A stretch of 64,000 bases of DNA, taken from positions 29,263,330 through 29,327,329 of the forward strand of contig OZ021733.1 in NCBI GenBank assembly GCA_963978545.1, given 5' to 3'. Shown in pieces: positions 1 to 13,297 of the stretch. The DNA comes from Linyphia triangularis (taxonomy: Eukaryota > Arthropoda > Arachnida > Araneae > Linyphiidae). A program made the translations under genes and the position numbers. The notes under the pieces are model-generated. The model was not told where the DNA came from. It saw only the letters and a program-made list of their open reading frames with translations, and made no database searches. Position 1 is the first letter of the stretch; each line of letters opens with the position of its first letter.

Positions 1-560
1 ACCCCCTTAAAAAGTGACAAGTGATATTTTTTCTTACTTATTGATATGTATACAATTATTTAGACGACTTCGAATTTCAGAAAAATATTTCTAAAAATAA
101 ACACTTTAGATTTTTGACTCCCGGACCCCCTTACAAAGTGGCAAGTGTTATTTTTACCACTTATTGATATGTATACAATTATTTAGACGACTTCGAATTT
201 CAGAAAAATATATTTAAAAGTAAACACTTTAGATTTTTGACTCCCGGACCCCCTTACAAAGTGACAAGTGTTATTTTTTCTTACTTATTGATATGTATAC
301 AATTATTTAGACGACTTCGAATTTCAGAAAAATATTTCTAAAAATAAACACTTTAAATTTTTGACCCCCGGACCCCCTTACAAAGTGACAAGTGTTATTT
401 TTACCACTTATTGATATGTATACAATTATTTAGACGACTTCGAATTTCAGAAAAATATCTCTAAAAATAAGGACTTTAGATTTTTGAGTACCGGACCCTC
501 TTGAAAAGAGGCAAGTGCTGTTTTTACCACTTATTGTAATGCATACAATCATTTAGACGA
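1..560. repeat. Tandem array, ~123-bp unit, about 4.5 copies
   Basis: Units begin with ACCCCCTTA at 1, 125, 248 and 372, with a decayed fifth at about 495 (ACCCTCTTG). Each holds a TTATTGATATGTATACAATT block and a GACGACTTCGAATTTCAG block. The first four copies are nearly identical; the last diverges and fades near 560. The array begins before the window, so its full length is unknown. No coding potential is seen. Confidence 0.9.
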
Positions 561-1937
561 CTTCTAATTTTCTTAATCTATAACTACGTTTTATTTTCTA
601 ATAAAATAAAAAAATCCTAATTAATTGGAATATTTTTTTTTCTTAAAATCTTTTGAAACACTGTCTCCAGAAAGACGTTTCATTACAATTAAGTATTATA
701 AAAAAAATATCCGGGAACTGTCTTCTTCTCCAGTCGTACTACTAATATTTTCTTTCTAAGCAAAACAATACACTCTCTTGAGGATATACGGATTACTTTA
801 AATCTGGACATCATGCTTGTTTTTAATTGCTTCAATTAATATTTAGGTTACACAAAGATATTTTAATTGAATCATTAATATAAGATCAAGTAACTAAGTC
901 CAAGTTTTACGTTATTGGACAACTGGTGGATGGTAAATTTACAATTAATTTAAAAACAAGTACAAAATTCAAATGACTATTTTAAATGTTCATTAGAATT
1001 TTAATTATTTATCCAACAAAGATATACCGTACCCCGTTCACTTTAACGAAAGAAAAAAACCTAAAACTTAAACTTCAAAAAAATTCAAAGAACTTGGCAT
1101 TACGTGTGTAAAATTACATTTTTTAATTTCTAATTAGTATATCTAAGAATTCAATGAGTTTTTCCTTCTATAAATTTCTAGAAATATTTTTCACTTTTTT
1201 CTCACATTCATGTCTTTTGAATGGTCATAAACAATTCGCAAACAAAATCCTATCAAAAATTTACTCTCTAAGTTTTATTGAATTTAATTACATTTTGAAC
1301 AATATCATTGGGATTTTAAATTAAAGTATAAAAATACGATTGAAAATGCACAATTAATTTGTATTAATTATAAAATAAGACCTAAGTCAACAAATTGAAC
1401 AAAATTTTTTTTTTCTCCTATTCCAGTTTTAGTTTTTATGTTATACTTTTAAGCTTATCTAAAAAGTCAGTACGAATGTCTCTACTGAACTTTTTATAAT
1501 TATTCGTCAGTATCATAAATTTGGAGAGAGGCCCATTTTTAGCACATTTTTAGGAAAACGTAAGAGTGCGATGCATCTTAGTCGCTAAGCAATATTTAAT
1601 GGCACTAACTGAGATCATTTGTACCATTTATGAAGCTATTCTATAGCTTCATCGACTATATTATTCATCATAAAATAATATTACCTTTGTGAATGAAACT
1701 ATTTGAGTATATGAATTTACTCTATAGGCATCATTATGGGTTCTATTCCTGGAGCTTTCAAGACTATTGTTTCTGAGATTCGCGATATTTCGAGATGGGA
1801 AGCGATTTCTCTTAAAAAAGTTTTGTTCTTTGATTTCTTATATGTTCTTCGTAATAGTTATTATTTCATTTAAATGTCATTCAGCGGATTCAAGATGTGA
1901 CTAAAAAGTCGATTTAAAAATAGTATTTGTCTATTAC

Positions 1938-1975
<38 letters not shown>

Positions 1976-2814
1976 TATACAGTTTTGTGTATAAAAATGT
2001 TATAATTTTTTTCATAAGGGGTCAGATATAAATTGAAACAGGATAAAACTTTCATTGAAATCATTAGGAACCCATAATACTATATTTGAATTACGAAACC
2101 ATAAAACGTTGAACGTTTCTAAAGTGTTCAATTTAGTCAGAAAAGTGTTCACTGTTCTGGAACATTAGAATTTTCTGTTTAAGTTTTAGGTATTTCGTTC
2201 GTTGAATTAATCTCGTTGAGAAATATTTAAAAAACAAAGTTAATGATTTTATATATGTATCCATTAATTCATGCAATAAAATAATCAGCTTGAGTTAAGG
2301 ACCACTTAGGCATGAAATAAATGATAATTACTGAATATTTTCTCTTAATAAGGAGTTGACAATTTATATACAATTTTGAATATTATAAAACCGGGTAAAT
2401 AAAAACGGTGTTGTAGAAAAAGAAGTTGTGATTTAGAATTTTACCCTGTTGAGCGTAAAAATAATTCTATTTCATATCTCTCATACGGCTCAGAAAACTG
2501 AAGAGTACGCGTATAAACTAAATTTAATTCAATTAAAATTGTTTAATCCTAACATAAAACTTAGTAGTACATCTATGTACCAGGAGTTACGACACGGTTA
2601 TATAAACTACTTATTTAAGTTAAAAAAGATGTTAATTTGGCTTATCTAAAGCATAGTTTGCATAGTTTTAATAATTTTTAAGATTATATTGCCATTTTTA
2701 AGAATTTTGTTGTATCTCGAGTTCTTTTTAAACGTTCGTTGTTAGAAGCTAATTAGAAGATACCGGAGGTCATAACAGACACACTATACCCACTTGCGAT
2801 TAATTTATTCTTAA
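561..2814. other. AT-rich stretch without recognisable gene
   Basis: No credible exon or element is seen. It holds a perfect 9-bp-arm hairpin at 1630-1651 (GAAGCTAT/ATAGCTTC) and a pure poly-A run of about 32 bases at 1940-1971, which creates a spurious poly-Phe reading frame on the minus strand. The short frame at 2449-2649 has no domain signature. Confidence 0.5.
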
Positions 2815-3381
2815 AGGGGGTTGGAACCCTCTGTACCGGTAATGTTAATTTGACATTTTTCATGTGTCCTTTTTCCTCAGAAAGTATTTGACATAGAAAC
2901 CTAATATTTTTCAGTGCACTTAGCGGACACTTGTTATACTTCTGACGTTAGCTTTTGATTTGGATTCATTTAGTTTCTTTTTTAAATGAATTTTCGTAAA
3001 AGTCCATCAAATTTGTTGAAAATCACAAGTTTTTTTTGCCAAGAAAAACCCAAAACAAAAAATATTTTTAAATTAACAAAAAAATCTCACTTCAATATAT
3101 ACAGATACATAAAAGAAACATGTGGTACAATTTTCAGGAAGACAGTTTCAGCAGTTTCTGAGGAAGAGGTACATGAATAAGGAAAAATATACTTTTGAGA
3201 AAAACGCATTTTAAAGAAAACTTTACTAACACTAATAATTACCAATTTTGTTTTCAAAAAATTATTAAAACTGAGGTATTATTACAAATGCGGTATGCTT
3301 TTAAAGGGGATAATTTAAATTTTGATAAGCAATAATAAACTCAAAACCGATTATTTATAAATTTTTGGGTACCAACTCCTC
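2815..3381. mobile_element. TTAA-flanked MITE, copy 1
   Basis: A 567-bp element lies between TTAA at 2811-2814 and TTAA at 3382-3385. The left end reads AGGGGGTTGGAACCC; the right end, reverse-complemented, reads GAGGAGTTGGTACCC. The interior matches 16631-17171 and 30031-30287. It has no transposase. TTAA target duplication is characteristic of piggyBac-type transposition, but these termini are not the classic CCC start, so the superfamily is an inference. Confidence 0.75.
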
Positions 3382-3385
3382 TTAA

Positions 3386-3913
3386 ATTTTCGGGTAAATA
3401 ACACTAAAAATTAAAAAAAAAATGTGCAAAATAGTCTTTCTATAAAACTAAATATCAACGAAACAACCTTTGAAGAAAAACTATTTTCCTTTGAAGAAGA
3501 AGAAACAAACTTTGAAGAGAATTTTTTTTCATTTTGAAGTTTTCAAAAAAGACGTTTAATACCAATAAATATTTTTTTATGAATTTGATAAAATAAAACT
3601 AAACTTGAAATGAAAGGAATGATACTAGTTCATTCATTATATCTTTTAATCCATTAGTTATCAGAAAATTACTTCCTATAAACTATCAAGAAATTTCCTT
3701 CATAAATTTTATTCACTGTGAGATTAAACACAGTGAGTAGAAAGTAGGTTGACCCAAGGAATTTAATTTTACCTTATAGAATAATCCCTCACCCTCCTAA
3801 AAAAAAAACCAGAGCATTCCCAATGGGTTGCATTGGGTTTTTAACTTTAACTATTAGTTGTAAGATATAAATTCAAATTAAAAATTGCTTAAATTGGGGT
3901 AGGAAAATGTATG

Positions 3914-3964
<51 letters not shown>

Positions 3965-4459
3965 ACGTTGTTCATGAGTAATATATTTAAAAATAAACAA
4001 AAAAAACCCCAGATTTTTCCTTATTCCGTTCCTAAGAGGAAATTAGAGAATTTCATATTCAGCTCCAAAGAGGAAATTACAGAATTATTAATACAACTCC
4101 TAAGAGAAAATCGATCAGTTCAAAAAAATTTCTGAAATCAAATCACATTAATACAAAAAATATAACAAATTTTACACTAGCCAAAGTTGTATAAGGTTTA
4201 AAACGAGTGAGCCGTATGAAATATGTAGTGTGGGTCGTATGTAGAAAAACAATGTTTATTTGTTGTGTTGATAATAATGCCCTACAAACTGTAGAGATAC
4301 AAAAACTTTTAACCAAGTAATTAAATCTTCTGTTGAATGAACGGCTTTAGATTCCTACAAGATTTCTTAAAAACAAATAATTCAAAATATTTAGGATACC
4401 TTACATCTGGAAAAAAGTAGTCAATTTGGTTATAATTTCCTATATTTCCAAAATGTACT
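3386..4459. other. AT-rich stretch with TATG/TA microsatellite
   Basis: A (TATG)n then (TA)n microsatellite occupies about 3909-3956. The rest is low-complexity AT-rich DNA with repeated GAAGAA-like words near 3470-3540. No gene is supported. Confidence 0.5.
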
Positions 4460-4843
4460 TGTTAACACCGATAATACAAGCTTGAAAAAGTTGGCAACAC
4501 CTGAAAGAATCGAGACATTTTAAGATGTTTGCCAGCGTATTCCAATCATCAGATCGCCGGCACTTTTTTTGGGGGGGAAATTCCCATGCGAGGATATAAA
4601 AATTACCATGACGTGGAATTTGAGTGAGTTGTAGTTTTAGAGCCGTGTTTTGGAAGGAGTTCTGCTATAATTCGTCTGAGTTTGAGTTATAGCTGTATCT
4701 GAGGTTGTAAGCATTGAAGCTATTCTTAAAGCGAGTTCACTGTTGTTTAGAGAAGTTTGTTAAGCCTTTAGGACGAAGAATAAATCATCAGTTTTTAATG
4801 AGCAAAAACTGTGTCATCATTTTCTTTGAGACACTTCGTAACA
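4460..4843 (+). mobile_element. Probable solo LTR
   Basis: The 384-bp block starts TGTTAACACCG and ends CTTCGTAACA, the TG...CA form of retrotransposon LTRs. A TATA box (TATAAA, 4595-4600) is followed about 180 bp later by AATAAA (4779-4784), the expected U3-R order. Flanking 5-mers are GTACT and CTACT (4 of 5 match), as for an aged target duplication. No primer-binding site or gag/pol follows, so it would be a solo LTR left by recombination. Copies elsewhere in the genome would be needed to prove the ends. Confidence 0.5.
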
Positions 4844-4868
4844 CTACTTAGTAACAATATTTTTGCCT

Positions 4869-5233
4869 CATCTCCCATATAGTACACATCTACCCAGGGA
4901 GGTCCCTAGGAAAGCCCCAGGGACTTCCTAGAGACCTGCCTGGGGACTTCCTAGGGACCTTCCTGGGTGGATGTGTGTTATATGGAAGGTGGCGCATAGG
5001 GACACCTTCCTAAGGACCCAGTCAGGTCCCTAGAAAGACTCCAGGGACTCCGAATGTCTTCCTATGGACCTGCCTGGGGACTTCCTAGGGACCTCTCTGG
5101 GTGGATGTGTGCTATATGGGAGGTGACTCATATGAACGCCTTCCTAGGGACCCAGATAGGTCCCTAGGAAAGCCCCAGAAACTCCGAAATGTCTTCCTAG
5201 GGACGTACCTGGGAGGATGTGTGCTATATGGGC
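4869..5233. repeat. GC-rich palindromic CCTAGGGA repeat block
   Basis: This island of higher GC has outer inverted ends: CCCATATAGTACACATC on the left, and CCCATATAGCACACATCC as the reverse complement of the right. Between them, variants of TTCCTAGGGACC, GACCTGCCTGGGGACTT and GGATGTGTGCTATATGG recur about three times. CCTAGG is itself palindromic, so the block can fold heavily. It is best read as a MITE with internal tandem duplication; no target duplication could be assigned. Confidence 0.65.
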
Positions 5234-6544
5234 TGGTATATCAAATCCGCCATTCAGACTTTTGAAATTCACTATTCAATATTGTTCAAGAAGGTAAAAT
5301 GGTAAATCAAAGTAAATGAGAATATTCAAAATATTGAATGCTTCATATTATTTTAACATTAGACTGGGCCAAAGTGGGGGTTAAAGTGTTCTCCAGTTAC
5401 TTCTATTTGAACTACTTCATGGGAAAAATAAATAAGAAATGTATTCCAAAGAGAATCCTCACAAGAGGCAAATGAGAATAGACAGTTCGGGTTTGGTGTT
5501 TTGTATAAGGAGAAAATCCATCCATTTTGGTCGAACAAAGCATTTACTTTCACAGCTCTTAAACCATGGCTGTCGAAACAAAACATTGGAAGCAGAATAC
5601 GTAGATTTCCCTCAGGAGAGTTTTTTTTTAGTTAGGTTACAGAATGTAGATAAAACCGAGACATACCAGAGTATTCTATTATTTGCTAACGCTGAGTGAT
5701 TTTACTGTTTTAGGAACTTCCGCGTTATTGCAGTGTCCTTGTTTTTTATCATGAAAACTTTGAAAAGAATCTTAGTTTGGTTAGTTTGCCAAATAAAAAG
5801 GGCTTTATTGGTAGTAAATATAAGAATACGATAATATCTTACATATAAACTTTAGCAATAAAAATTGAATTTGTAGATATTGCGTTATGCTTGAAAATAT
5901 TATAGTTTTGTAAATCTTTAAAATAATTTTAAACCCATTTCACTAAAATATAATTCAAATATGATGAATGGATTGAATTCAAGTGTGCTGAATGGATTGA
6001 ATTCAAATGTGCTAAATGAAATTTTTTTTCCAGAAATATATTATATGATCCTATAATAACTAAAAAATTTCGTAGTATTTGTCCTATTTTTTAAAACTAT
6101 AATAATTTCAGGCATAACGTAATTGTATTCAAAATCAACTCAGCATCTAATTATTAAGGTAACCGCCAAACAGATACTCTCTCCCACTTTTGAAGTTATT
6201 ATGTATTATCAACTTTAAAATTTGATGGTTGCGATTAAACTCATAACATTCTGCTACAATTTGTCTGAGTTGAGTTGAGACAATATAGATGTAAATCTCA
6301 ACTTCCAGTTTATATATTCAACAAGAATTTATGTTGTTTCGTAAATGAGGGAGACATTTTTCGATGATACTATCTCACCCCATGAGTAGGATGACTTAGT
6401 ACCAACTCTGTTTTCTCCCTTAATACTCTTGGCATGTTATTGGTAAGCATTTTAACTTCTTGATATTGCTTTATACATATTTCGTTTGTCTGAAATTGCG
6501 AAAAAATCCTTAGCTCCAAAAACTAAAATCTATAGCATATCTAT
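5234..6544. other. No supported gene; two overlapping antisense frames
   Basis: Frames of 75 codons (5359-5586, minus) and 86 codons (5439-5699, plus) overlap but show no recognisable domain, splice support or composition that favours either. The remainder is AT-rich and featureless apart from a short GAATGGATTGAATTCAA repeat at about 5965-6010. Confidence 0.4.
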
Positions 6545-6892
6545 AGCCCCAGGTAGCACAACGGTATTGGCAAATGTCTGAAGCAAGAGTTCTGGGAAGA
6601 TTGGTCAGTCCATGCCGAATTCTTGAACATCGCTCGGAAATACACGATTTTTTTTTCAAAATAAACATGTTAAAATAATTACAATACATGTTTTTTGATC
6701 CTCCGCCCTTTCTTACAACATTATATTTCAATTTTAAAACTCTGCTTCAACGTTTCAAAACTTCTAGTGTATTTTACAGAGCATTGGGTGAGATTGGCCA
6801 AGATCTGGAGCAAAGGCCAGTCTACAGTGGTCTACATCAGGATTGACCAGGGTCGAGCCAATATTGGCTATTGCATTTGTGCAACTGGGGCT
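6545..6892 (-). mobile_element. MITE with CCAGGTAGC-type ends, copy 1
   Basis: The left end AGCCCCAGGTAGCACAACGG and the reverse complement of the right end, AGCCCCAGTTGCACAAATGC, form imperfect terminal inverted repeats. The interior contains inverted copies of the motifs seen at 37184-37496 and 61907-62235, including GATTGGCCAAGATC-like and AGACTGGCC-like words. It encodes no protein, and short frames here lie within repeat sequence. Superfamily is not assignable from the termini alone. Confidence 0.65.
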
Positions 6893-7557
6893 TCACGTAG
6901 AGATAGCCAGTTTATTTCGACCATCAAAAGCACTTTTACAAGATTTGATCCGTATAAATAAAATTAAAAAAATAAAAGTTAAACTAAGTCACCCTTTAAA
7001 ATATAAGATTTTATTGCTTACATCATACCTTGTAAACTAACTAATATATAAATAAACGTTGATTGCTATGCAACTTCTTCAATAATAAAGCAATCGAAAA
7101 CAAAACTTACCTTGTATTCATGAACAGATTTAATAGATGATCCAGGCGAGGATTACTTCAAACTAGTTAAAAAAACACAAACTCACAAAACCCCGAATAA
7201 TACAGTGTAGGTTTCATAGTAGCCATGTGGGCACTGTTGAAATAAGATCATTAAAAACATTTAAAAGCTATACAATTTTTTATTAACTTGATGATTGGTA
7301 TTAAAAACCGTCAGGTAGCTCATAAAAAGGATGGGGAGTACCTTTAAAAGGAAAGGGATGCTCAAAAAAAACAAGGGGGGGGGGGGGAAGGGAAAAATAA
7401 GGACATCGCAAAAAGTTCTCCCGATTAGGCCCTTCAACAGCAGTTTGTTGGCATTATCGGAATATTACAATTTATAATTAAGAATCCTTACATGAATATT
7501 GTGTACTTATTTATACTTATACTTCTTAATATTATACGTTATTTAGTACATTCTCCC
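6893..7557. other. Non-coding stretch with poly-G run
   Basis: AT-rich DNA with no gene. A run of about 13 G lies near 7375-7387. Confidence 0.45.
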
Positions 7558-7733
7558 AGGGCCGTAGACAGGGGGACCCCGGAACAACCCCCTCCCCCCC
7601 CCCGAAATTTTGTGAAATCTTGTTTTACCACTTCACCTTCTTTTTATTTTTGTGCAAATTATTTGTATTTAATCAAATCTTCGACCATAACCCCCCCCCC
7701 CCCATCTCGAAAAAATATCCTGGTTACGGGCTT
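7558..7733. mobile_element. Short element with GGCCGTAG/CTACGGG-like ends and poly-C tracts
   Basis: The left end is GGGCCGTAGACAGGGGG. The reverse complement of the right end is AAGCCCGTAACCAGGATA, giving short imperfect inverted ends around an interior with two C-tracts (about 7596 and 7691). It is probably a small non-autonomous element; no target duplication was verified. Confidence 0.4.
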
Positions 7734-7887
7734 GCATTCTGAAGTTTATGTTTAGTGAAGTAGGTTTAAAATTTGTTTTCAAAAGATATGAATTAAGTAG
7801 GAAAATAATTGAATACTATTTTGTTAGAACGTATTGTAAGTAGATTTGCCCGTTAGTAATATTTCCAAATGTTCTAAGCGGGTTTTT

Positions 7888-8934
<1,047 letters not shown>

Positions 8935-9064
8935 CAGGGCCTGATTTTGAACAGAGAAACTGGGGCACGTACCAGGGCCACCGAATTTCGGGACTCCCCA
9001 AATGATTCAGGTCCGGGAACCGAAATTTTTGGAAATTCGAAAAAAATAAAAGAAGTTTATTTAG

Positions 9065-9095
<31 letters not shown>

Positions 9096-9295
9096 TGTAA
9101 TGGAAAGACTTGTTGAATCGTCCGCAAGCATGTTCAACATACACATTAAACAACTACTATATATTTTATTTGAATGCATTTAACTGTTTTTTATGAATTA
9201 AAGTATTTTTATAAGATCGTAGAGGGAGATTCCCACTTAACTAAAATGTCTATAAATAATTTTTGCAATTTGACAGCTTTTAAAACTGTATGCGT

Positions 9296-9332
<37 letters not shown>

Positions 9333-9550
9333 GAATATCCATTTTACTGTAATAAATGTCCTTTCCTGTGCAATTTATTTGATGCAATTTTTACTTATCT
9401 AAATTATTGTTCAAACAATATTTATTTTTTATAGTTAGTATTGGCTCTTTTATTGGTATAATGTTCCTACGAAAGTCTTTTATCACGAGAAGGGGGTTGC
9501 TCATTTAGGATTTATGCCCTGGGGCCCCTGCATTTATAAGTCGGGCCCTG
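8935..9550. mobile_element. hAT-like non-autonomous element
   Basis: The 616-bp block starts CAGGGCCTGATTTTGA and its other end, reverse-complemented, is CAGGGCCCGACTTATA. CAGGG-type ends are usual for hAT elements. Flanking octamers are AGTCCATC (8927-8934) and AGTACATT (9551-9558), 6 of 8 identical, fitting an aged 8-bp hAT target duplication. The interior holds two long T-tracts (about 9069-9096 and 9298-9330) and no transposase. Confidence 0.65.
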
Positions 9551-10092
9551 AGTACATTTATTTTCTAAGTGCAACATAATCTATAAAATTAAAGCAATGT
9601 GAAATGTTAAATAATTGTGTGGAAGTGAATGGGATTGAAATGTATAGTGCCTTTTAATAGCGTTAAGAAAAGAAACTGCTTATATTAAAAAAAAAAAAAA
9701 ATGAAAAAAAAAAAAAAAAATCATATTGTACCAGCCCATTTTTTACAAACACTGACCGGCCTGGACTTGCACGGGGCAACCCTATGGCCAGTACACCCAT
9801 GGCCGTAGTCCTTTAAACGTTTAAGTCAAATGATAATATTTGGGTATATAATGACAACGTAATTCGAATTGCATTTTAATTCATCGTTAAGTTATAATTA
9901 ATTGTTAAGTTCAGAGAATAAAAATTCATACGTCACAATAGAAACATATTAGAGTATTCCAATTCTTAAAAATACCATCATTTTACTTTAACTTTTAAAC
10001 GTTGCATTATTTTTTTAATTATGCATTAGTTGAGAAGTTTGCCTTCAATGATTAGTTTATATTGAGCTAGTCAGGAAAACTATTTTACTGTA
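9551..10092. other. Non-coding stretch with A-tracts
   Basis: Two adjacent A-runs near 9687-9720; no gene is seen. Confidence 0.45.
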
Positions 10093-10430
10093 AGTAGGGG
10101 AAAGTACCCCAAAACGGGATAGCTTATCTATTCTTCGCTTTATTTCTTGTTGTGTACAAGGTACATTCCAAAGCTAGACGTCATTTAAAAGTATACCTTT
10201 TCAACTACTTAAAATAAGACCTTTTCACATTTGTTCAATAATATTTATGTGAAAATACTGGTTTCACAAAGTCTTACACGATCCCGTTTAACCCTACCAA
10301 GGGTGGGTAAAAAGGGATAGGGATTTTTATGTTATTAGGTTTTTGCTGATTTTACTTTTGATTTAGTTTTTAGAACAAAAATAGGCTACGTTTTTATAGG
10401 AAGAAACTTTTTAATTGTAAATTTGAAAAA

Positions 10431-10925
10431 TTACATAACACAGAAATCGCATAAAAATGTGTCGTCTTCTTCTGCTCTGGAACAGGCTTCGTGGGCCCAT
10501 CCCTGGCAGCTCGAGCATTGTATCCAGCCTTCTCCAGATTTCGATTCAAGATACAGAGCGTTGCAGAAAATACATGCTTCATCTTTTTCAGCTTCATCTT
10601 CTGAAGACGACGACGTCCAACCTTGGCTAACTGATGATTTTTTTTTTTTAGGTTTTCTTATGTTAGGTTCTTTTTCTTCGATTTTTGAAAAAAATTTCAG
10701 ATTCAGAGTAAAATTTTTTAACTTTATCTGCCTGTTTCGCATTTCCACTTGGTTTTCTTTAACGACTCGTTTGTTTTCTCTTCGGAACATTCAAGAGACT
10801 GGTTTTGGCAGCCCTTTTTTTTCAGCTTTTGAGTTCTTTCTCGTTCTTTTTTTTTTCACGCTCTTCTTCTTCCAACTCAAGTTTATATGGACTTCCTGTT
10901 ATAATTGCTGTTTAGTTGTGATTAG
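10431..10925 (-). pseudogene. C-terminal PHD-finger tail of a pogo-like (DDE_1) transposase
   Basis: On the minus strand a Lys-rich stretch runs into a stop codon just before the Met at 10788-10790 and then continues in the same frame to 10431. The last about 50 residues carry a C4HC3 zinc-finger pattern: CIFC, then WIQCSSC, WAHEAC and FLCDFC at the very end. This fits a PHD-like finger of the kind found at the C-terminus of many invertebrate pogo/jerky-like transposases. A run of Lys and an acidic Ser stretch (SSSSEDEAEKDEA) precede it. The internal stop and the missing catalytic core mark it as a remnant, unless an unseen intron removes the stop. A zinc-finger-only protein kept for another use is possible but unsupported. 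Confidence 0.75.
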
Positions 10926-11273
10926 CTTATGTTTTTATAATATTATAGTGCGCACAACGTGTGGTTTTCTGGTTTATCTTTGTATACGCCGCCCCCATAA
11001 AAAAGATTTTTAAAAAAAACTCAACTTTTTTGAATTTAAAACTTAAATTTTTGGTCAAAATATTTTTCTGACTTACAGTTTTAACCTATAACTAAATTTT
11101 GTACATAAATCAGGCCAATTATTTGTACCCCAAAAGTAAAGTAAATTATTTTATTTCGAAAATATAATTATTTAAAATTAAAATAAATTGTTGTAATTGA
11201 TTATACATATTTTAATTCATTACTTATTTCAATTTAAATAACTTAAACACATTGCCAAAACATCAATGGAAAT

Positions 11274-11346
11274 GGTCGGGTAAAACGGGAAACATCAAAA
11301 ATGTATCCCGTTTTGGGCACCCCAAGTGTCCCGTTTTGCCCGACCG
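11274..11346. repeat. Internal hairpin of the pogo-type element
   Basis: GGTCGGGTAAAACGGGA and TCCCGTTTTGCCCGACC flank a loop that itself contains ATCCCGTTTTGGG. The arms repeat the AAACGGGA motif of the terminal inverted repeats. Confidence 0.75.
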
Positions 11347-11724
11347 TGATGCTTTTGACAACATAAATGGCTGACCCCTGAACCGTCACTCACTAGCAAT
11401 ATTTAAATACATGAAATTGTTGTTAAATGAGCTATGAACAAAACACAGTACTTACCGGAATTGTTCCGAAGGACGGAGAAGCACAAGGATAGTTGTTCTG
11501 CAGTCGAAAAAAATACAAAGTAAGTAAAAATCTCACTTGAAAACTTTGAAAAAATATTTCTTTGCCAAACAAGTGGCTAGAGTTGAGAGATCAACTGATA
11601 ATGCTGTCATGGCGGTCAGGAACCAGTTTAGCCTTTCTCCCGCGAAATAGCACTACCAGTCAAGATCCGAGGCTCAATATCCCGTTTTGCCCACCTATCC
11701 CGTTTTGGGGAACTCTCCCCTACT

Positions 11725-12430
11725 TAACGTAGCTTGTATATTGCTGGTCATTTAGGTTAAAATGGTCAGAAGATAAAGAAATCAAACAGAGAATCTCCGT
11801 TTTCAATGTAAAATGAATGAAGATCTGTTAGTTTGATTAAAAAAAACCTTACAAATTTACTGTAATGATAGCAATGGTTTAACTGAGCCAAGGTGTTACA
11901 GTGCAGATTTGATGTAATTTTCCTTCACCTGTTTAGAACCATTTAGAGCTTGTAGTACAAATTCCGCAATGTCTCCACAGAGACAAAATGTTTTGATATC
12001 GTTTTGTATTCATAAAAGGGACTAAGGTACTTTTATATTGGTTAGGGTAACTAGGCCATGTTTATACAACGAGGTTAAGCATTTCCGACCTTAATACCTA
12101 TTTCCCTAAACTTTTATACTAAGTCAAACTATATCTTTTTACTATACTGTAAGACTTAGTAACATAAGCTTAAATTGATGGTATTAAATTTACTAGTTTT
12201 TATTTTGATGTTGACAATTATTAGTAATATATAATAAATTACCCCCCCCCCCCTTAAAACTTGGGTCACTGGATCCTCTGGTACTGCATTTCACATTAGC
12301 TTGAACAGTTTTAAATGGGGTGTTCACGCTTGATCAAATACCTTCATGATTTTATAAAAAAATCATCAGTATTTATTTAAATGTAGTAATGTTAAAGCAA
12401 GAATAAATACAAGAGAACCACTCGCTGAGA

Positions 12431-12465
<35 letters not shown>

Positions 12466-13297
12466 TAATGATAATTTTGAAAATAACTTGAGAAAATTGA
12501 AGAATTTTGTTATTTAAATGTTCTAATAGATTAGAAAAATAAGTCGCAAAATAAAGAAGTAAATAAGCTTTGATAAAATTAACAAAATAAAGAGTTAAAA
12601 CTTAAAATATTGAAGCCTATACTTTTTTTTTTTCAAACATCCTACACATGTTTTAATGCTTTAATATGAAAAAACTTTTTTAGAAATCATTTTTTTGGTT
12701 CTTCAATTGCACCAAAGAAATCCTCTCAGTCATTCTTCACAATATCAGCTTGATGTGGTCCCTTCCAAGTTTTCTGCATAGCTGATATTTCTACATCATG
12801 GTCTAAGAGGCTTAAAACTTTTACAGGGAAATATTCATCTTCAAACTTAATAACTACATACTACTACATACCAGTCCCAGTTACTCCGAATATATGAATC
12901 AGTTACCCCATAAAAGTAAAAGCTTTAGGGAGTAACTGGACCATCTCTCCTAATCTCAAAGCTTACAGAATACACGTGCAAAACAAAATAAAATATTATT
13001 AATTATGTCTTGTTTAGCAGTACTAAAGTAACAAACATGCAAACATGACAACAACAAAAATTACATTGAGACTAAAAAAAAAAAAAAAAAAAAAACAGCA
13101 CAATTTTGTTACCTTCTTCTAACAGCAACCAAAGGCTCAAACGTGATAGGAATTGAGACAGATAGAACATTCCTACACTACTTCCCTACTTCGAACGGTT
13201 AAACACGGAAATACTCTTAGTTTTGAAAAGTAAAGATGTCCCATTTATTCCCTGGGTCCAGTTTCCACAACTGACCTTACTAGCAACATCACTAAAC
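11725..13297. other. Non-coding stretch with homopolymers and a short inverted repeat
   Basis: It holds a C-run at about 12242-12253, an A-run at about 12431-12463 and a second A-run at about 13075-13095. CCCAGTTACTCC (near 12867) and GGAGTAACTGG (near 12938) form a small inverted repeat. No gene is seen. Confidence 0.5.

Larger units (their letters stand above)
10093..11724 (-). mobile_element. Pogo/Tigger-type DNA transposon, degraded, with intact ends
   Basis: The 1632-bp element has strong terminal inverted repeats: left AGTAGGGGAAAGTACCCCAA, right (reverse complement) AGTAGGGGAGAGTTCCCCAA, both followed by AACGGGATAG. It is flanked by TA (10091-10092, 11725-11726), the Tc1/mariner/pogo target. 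Several copies of TCCCGTTTT lie near the ends (about 11308, 11330, 11678 and 11697; degenerate near 10280) and may be transposase sites. The only protein trace is the PHD-finger tail on the minus strand, so most of the transposase, including the DDE core, is missing. Confidence 0.85.

Noticed and set aside
5359..5699. Overlapping sense and antisense frames of 75 and 86 codons
   Set aside because: No domain, no splice or poly(A) context, and neither strand is favoured.
10423..11013. 196-codon plus-strand frame with hydrophobic Phe-rich sequence
   Set aside because: It is the antisense shadow of the Lys-rich pogo transposase remnant on the minus strand.
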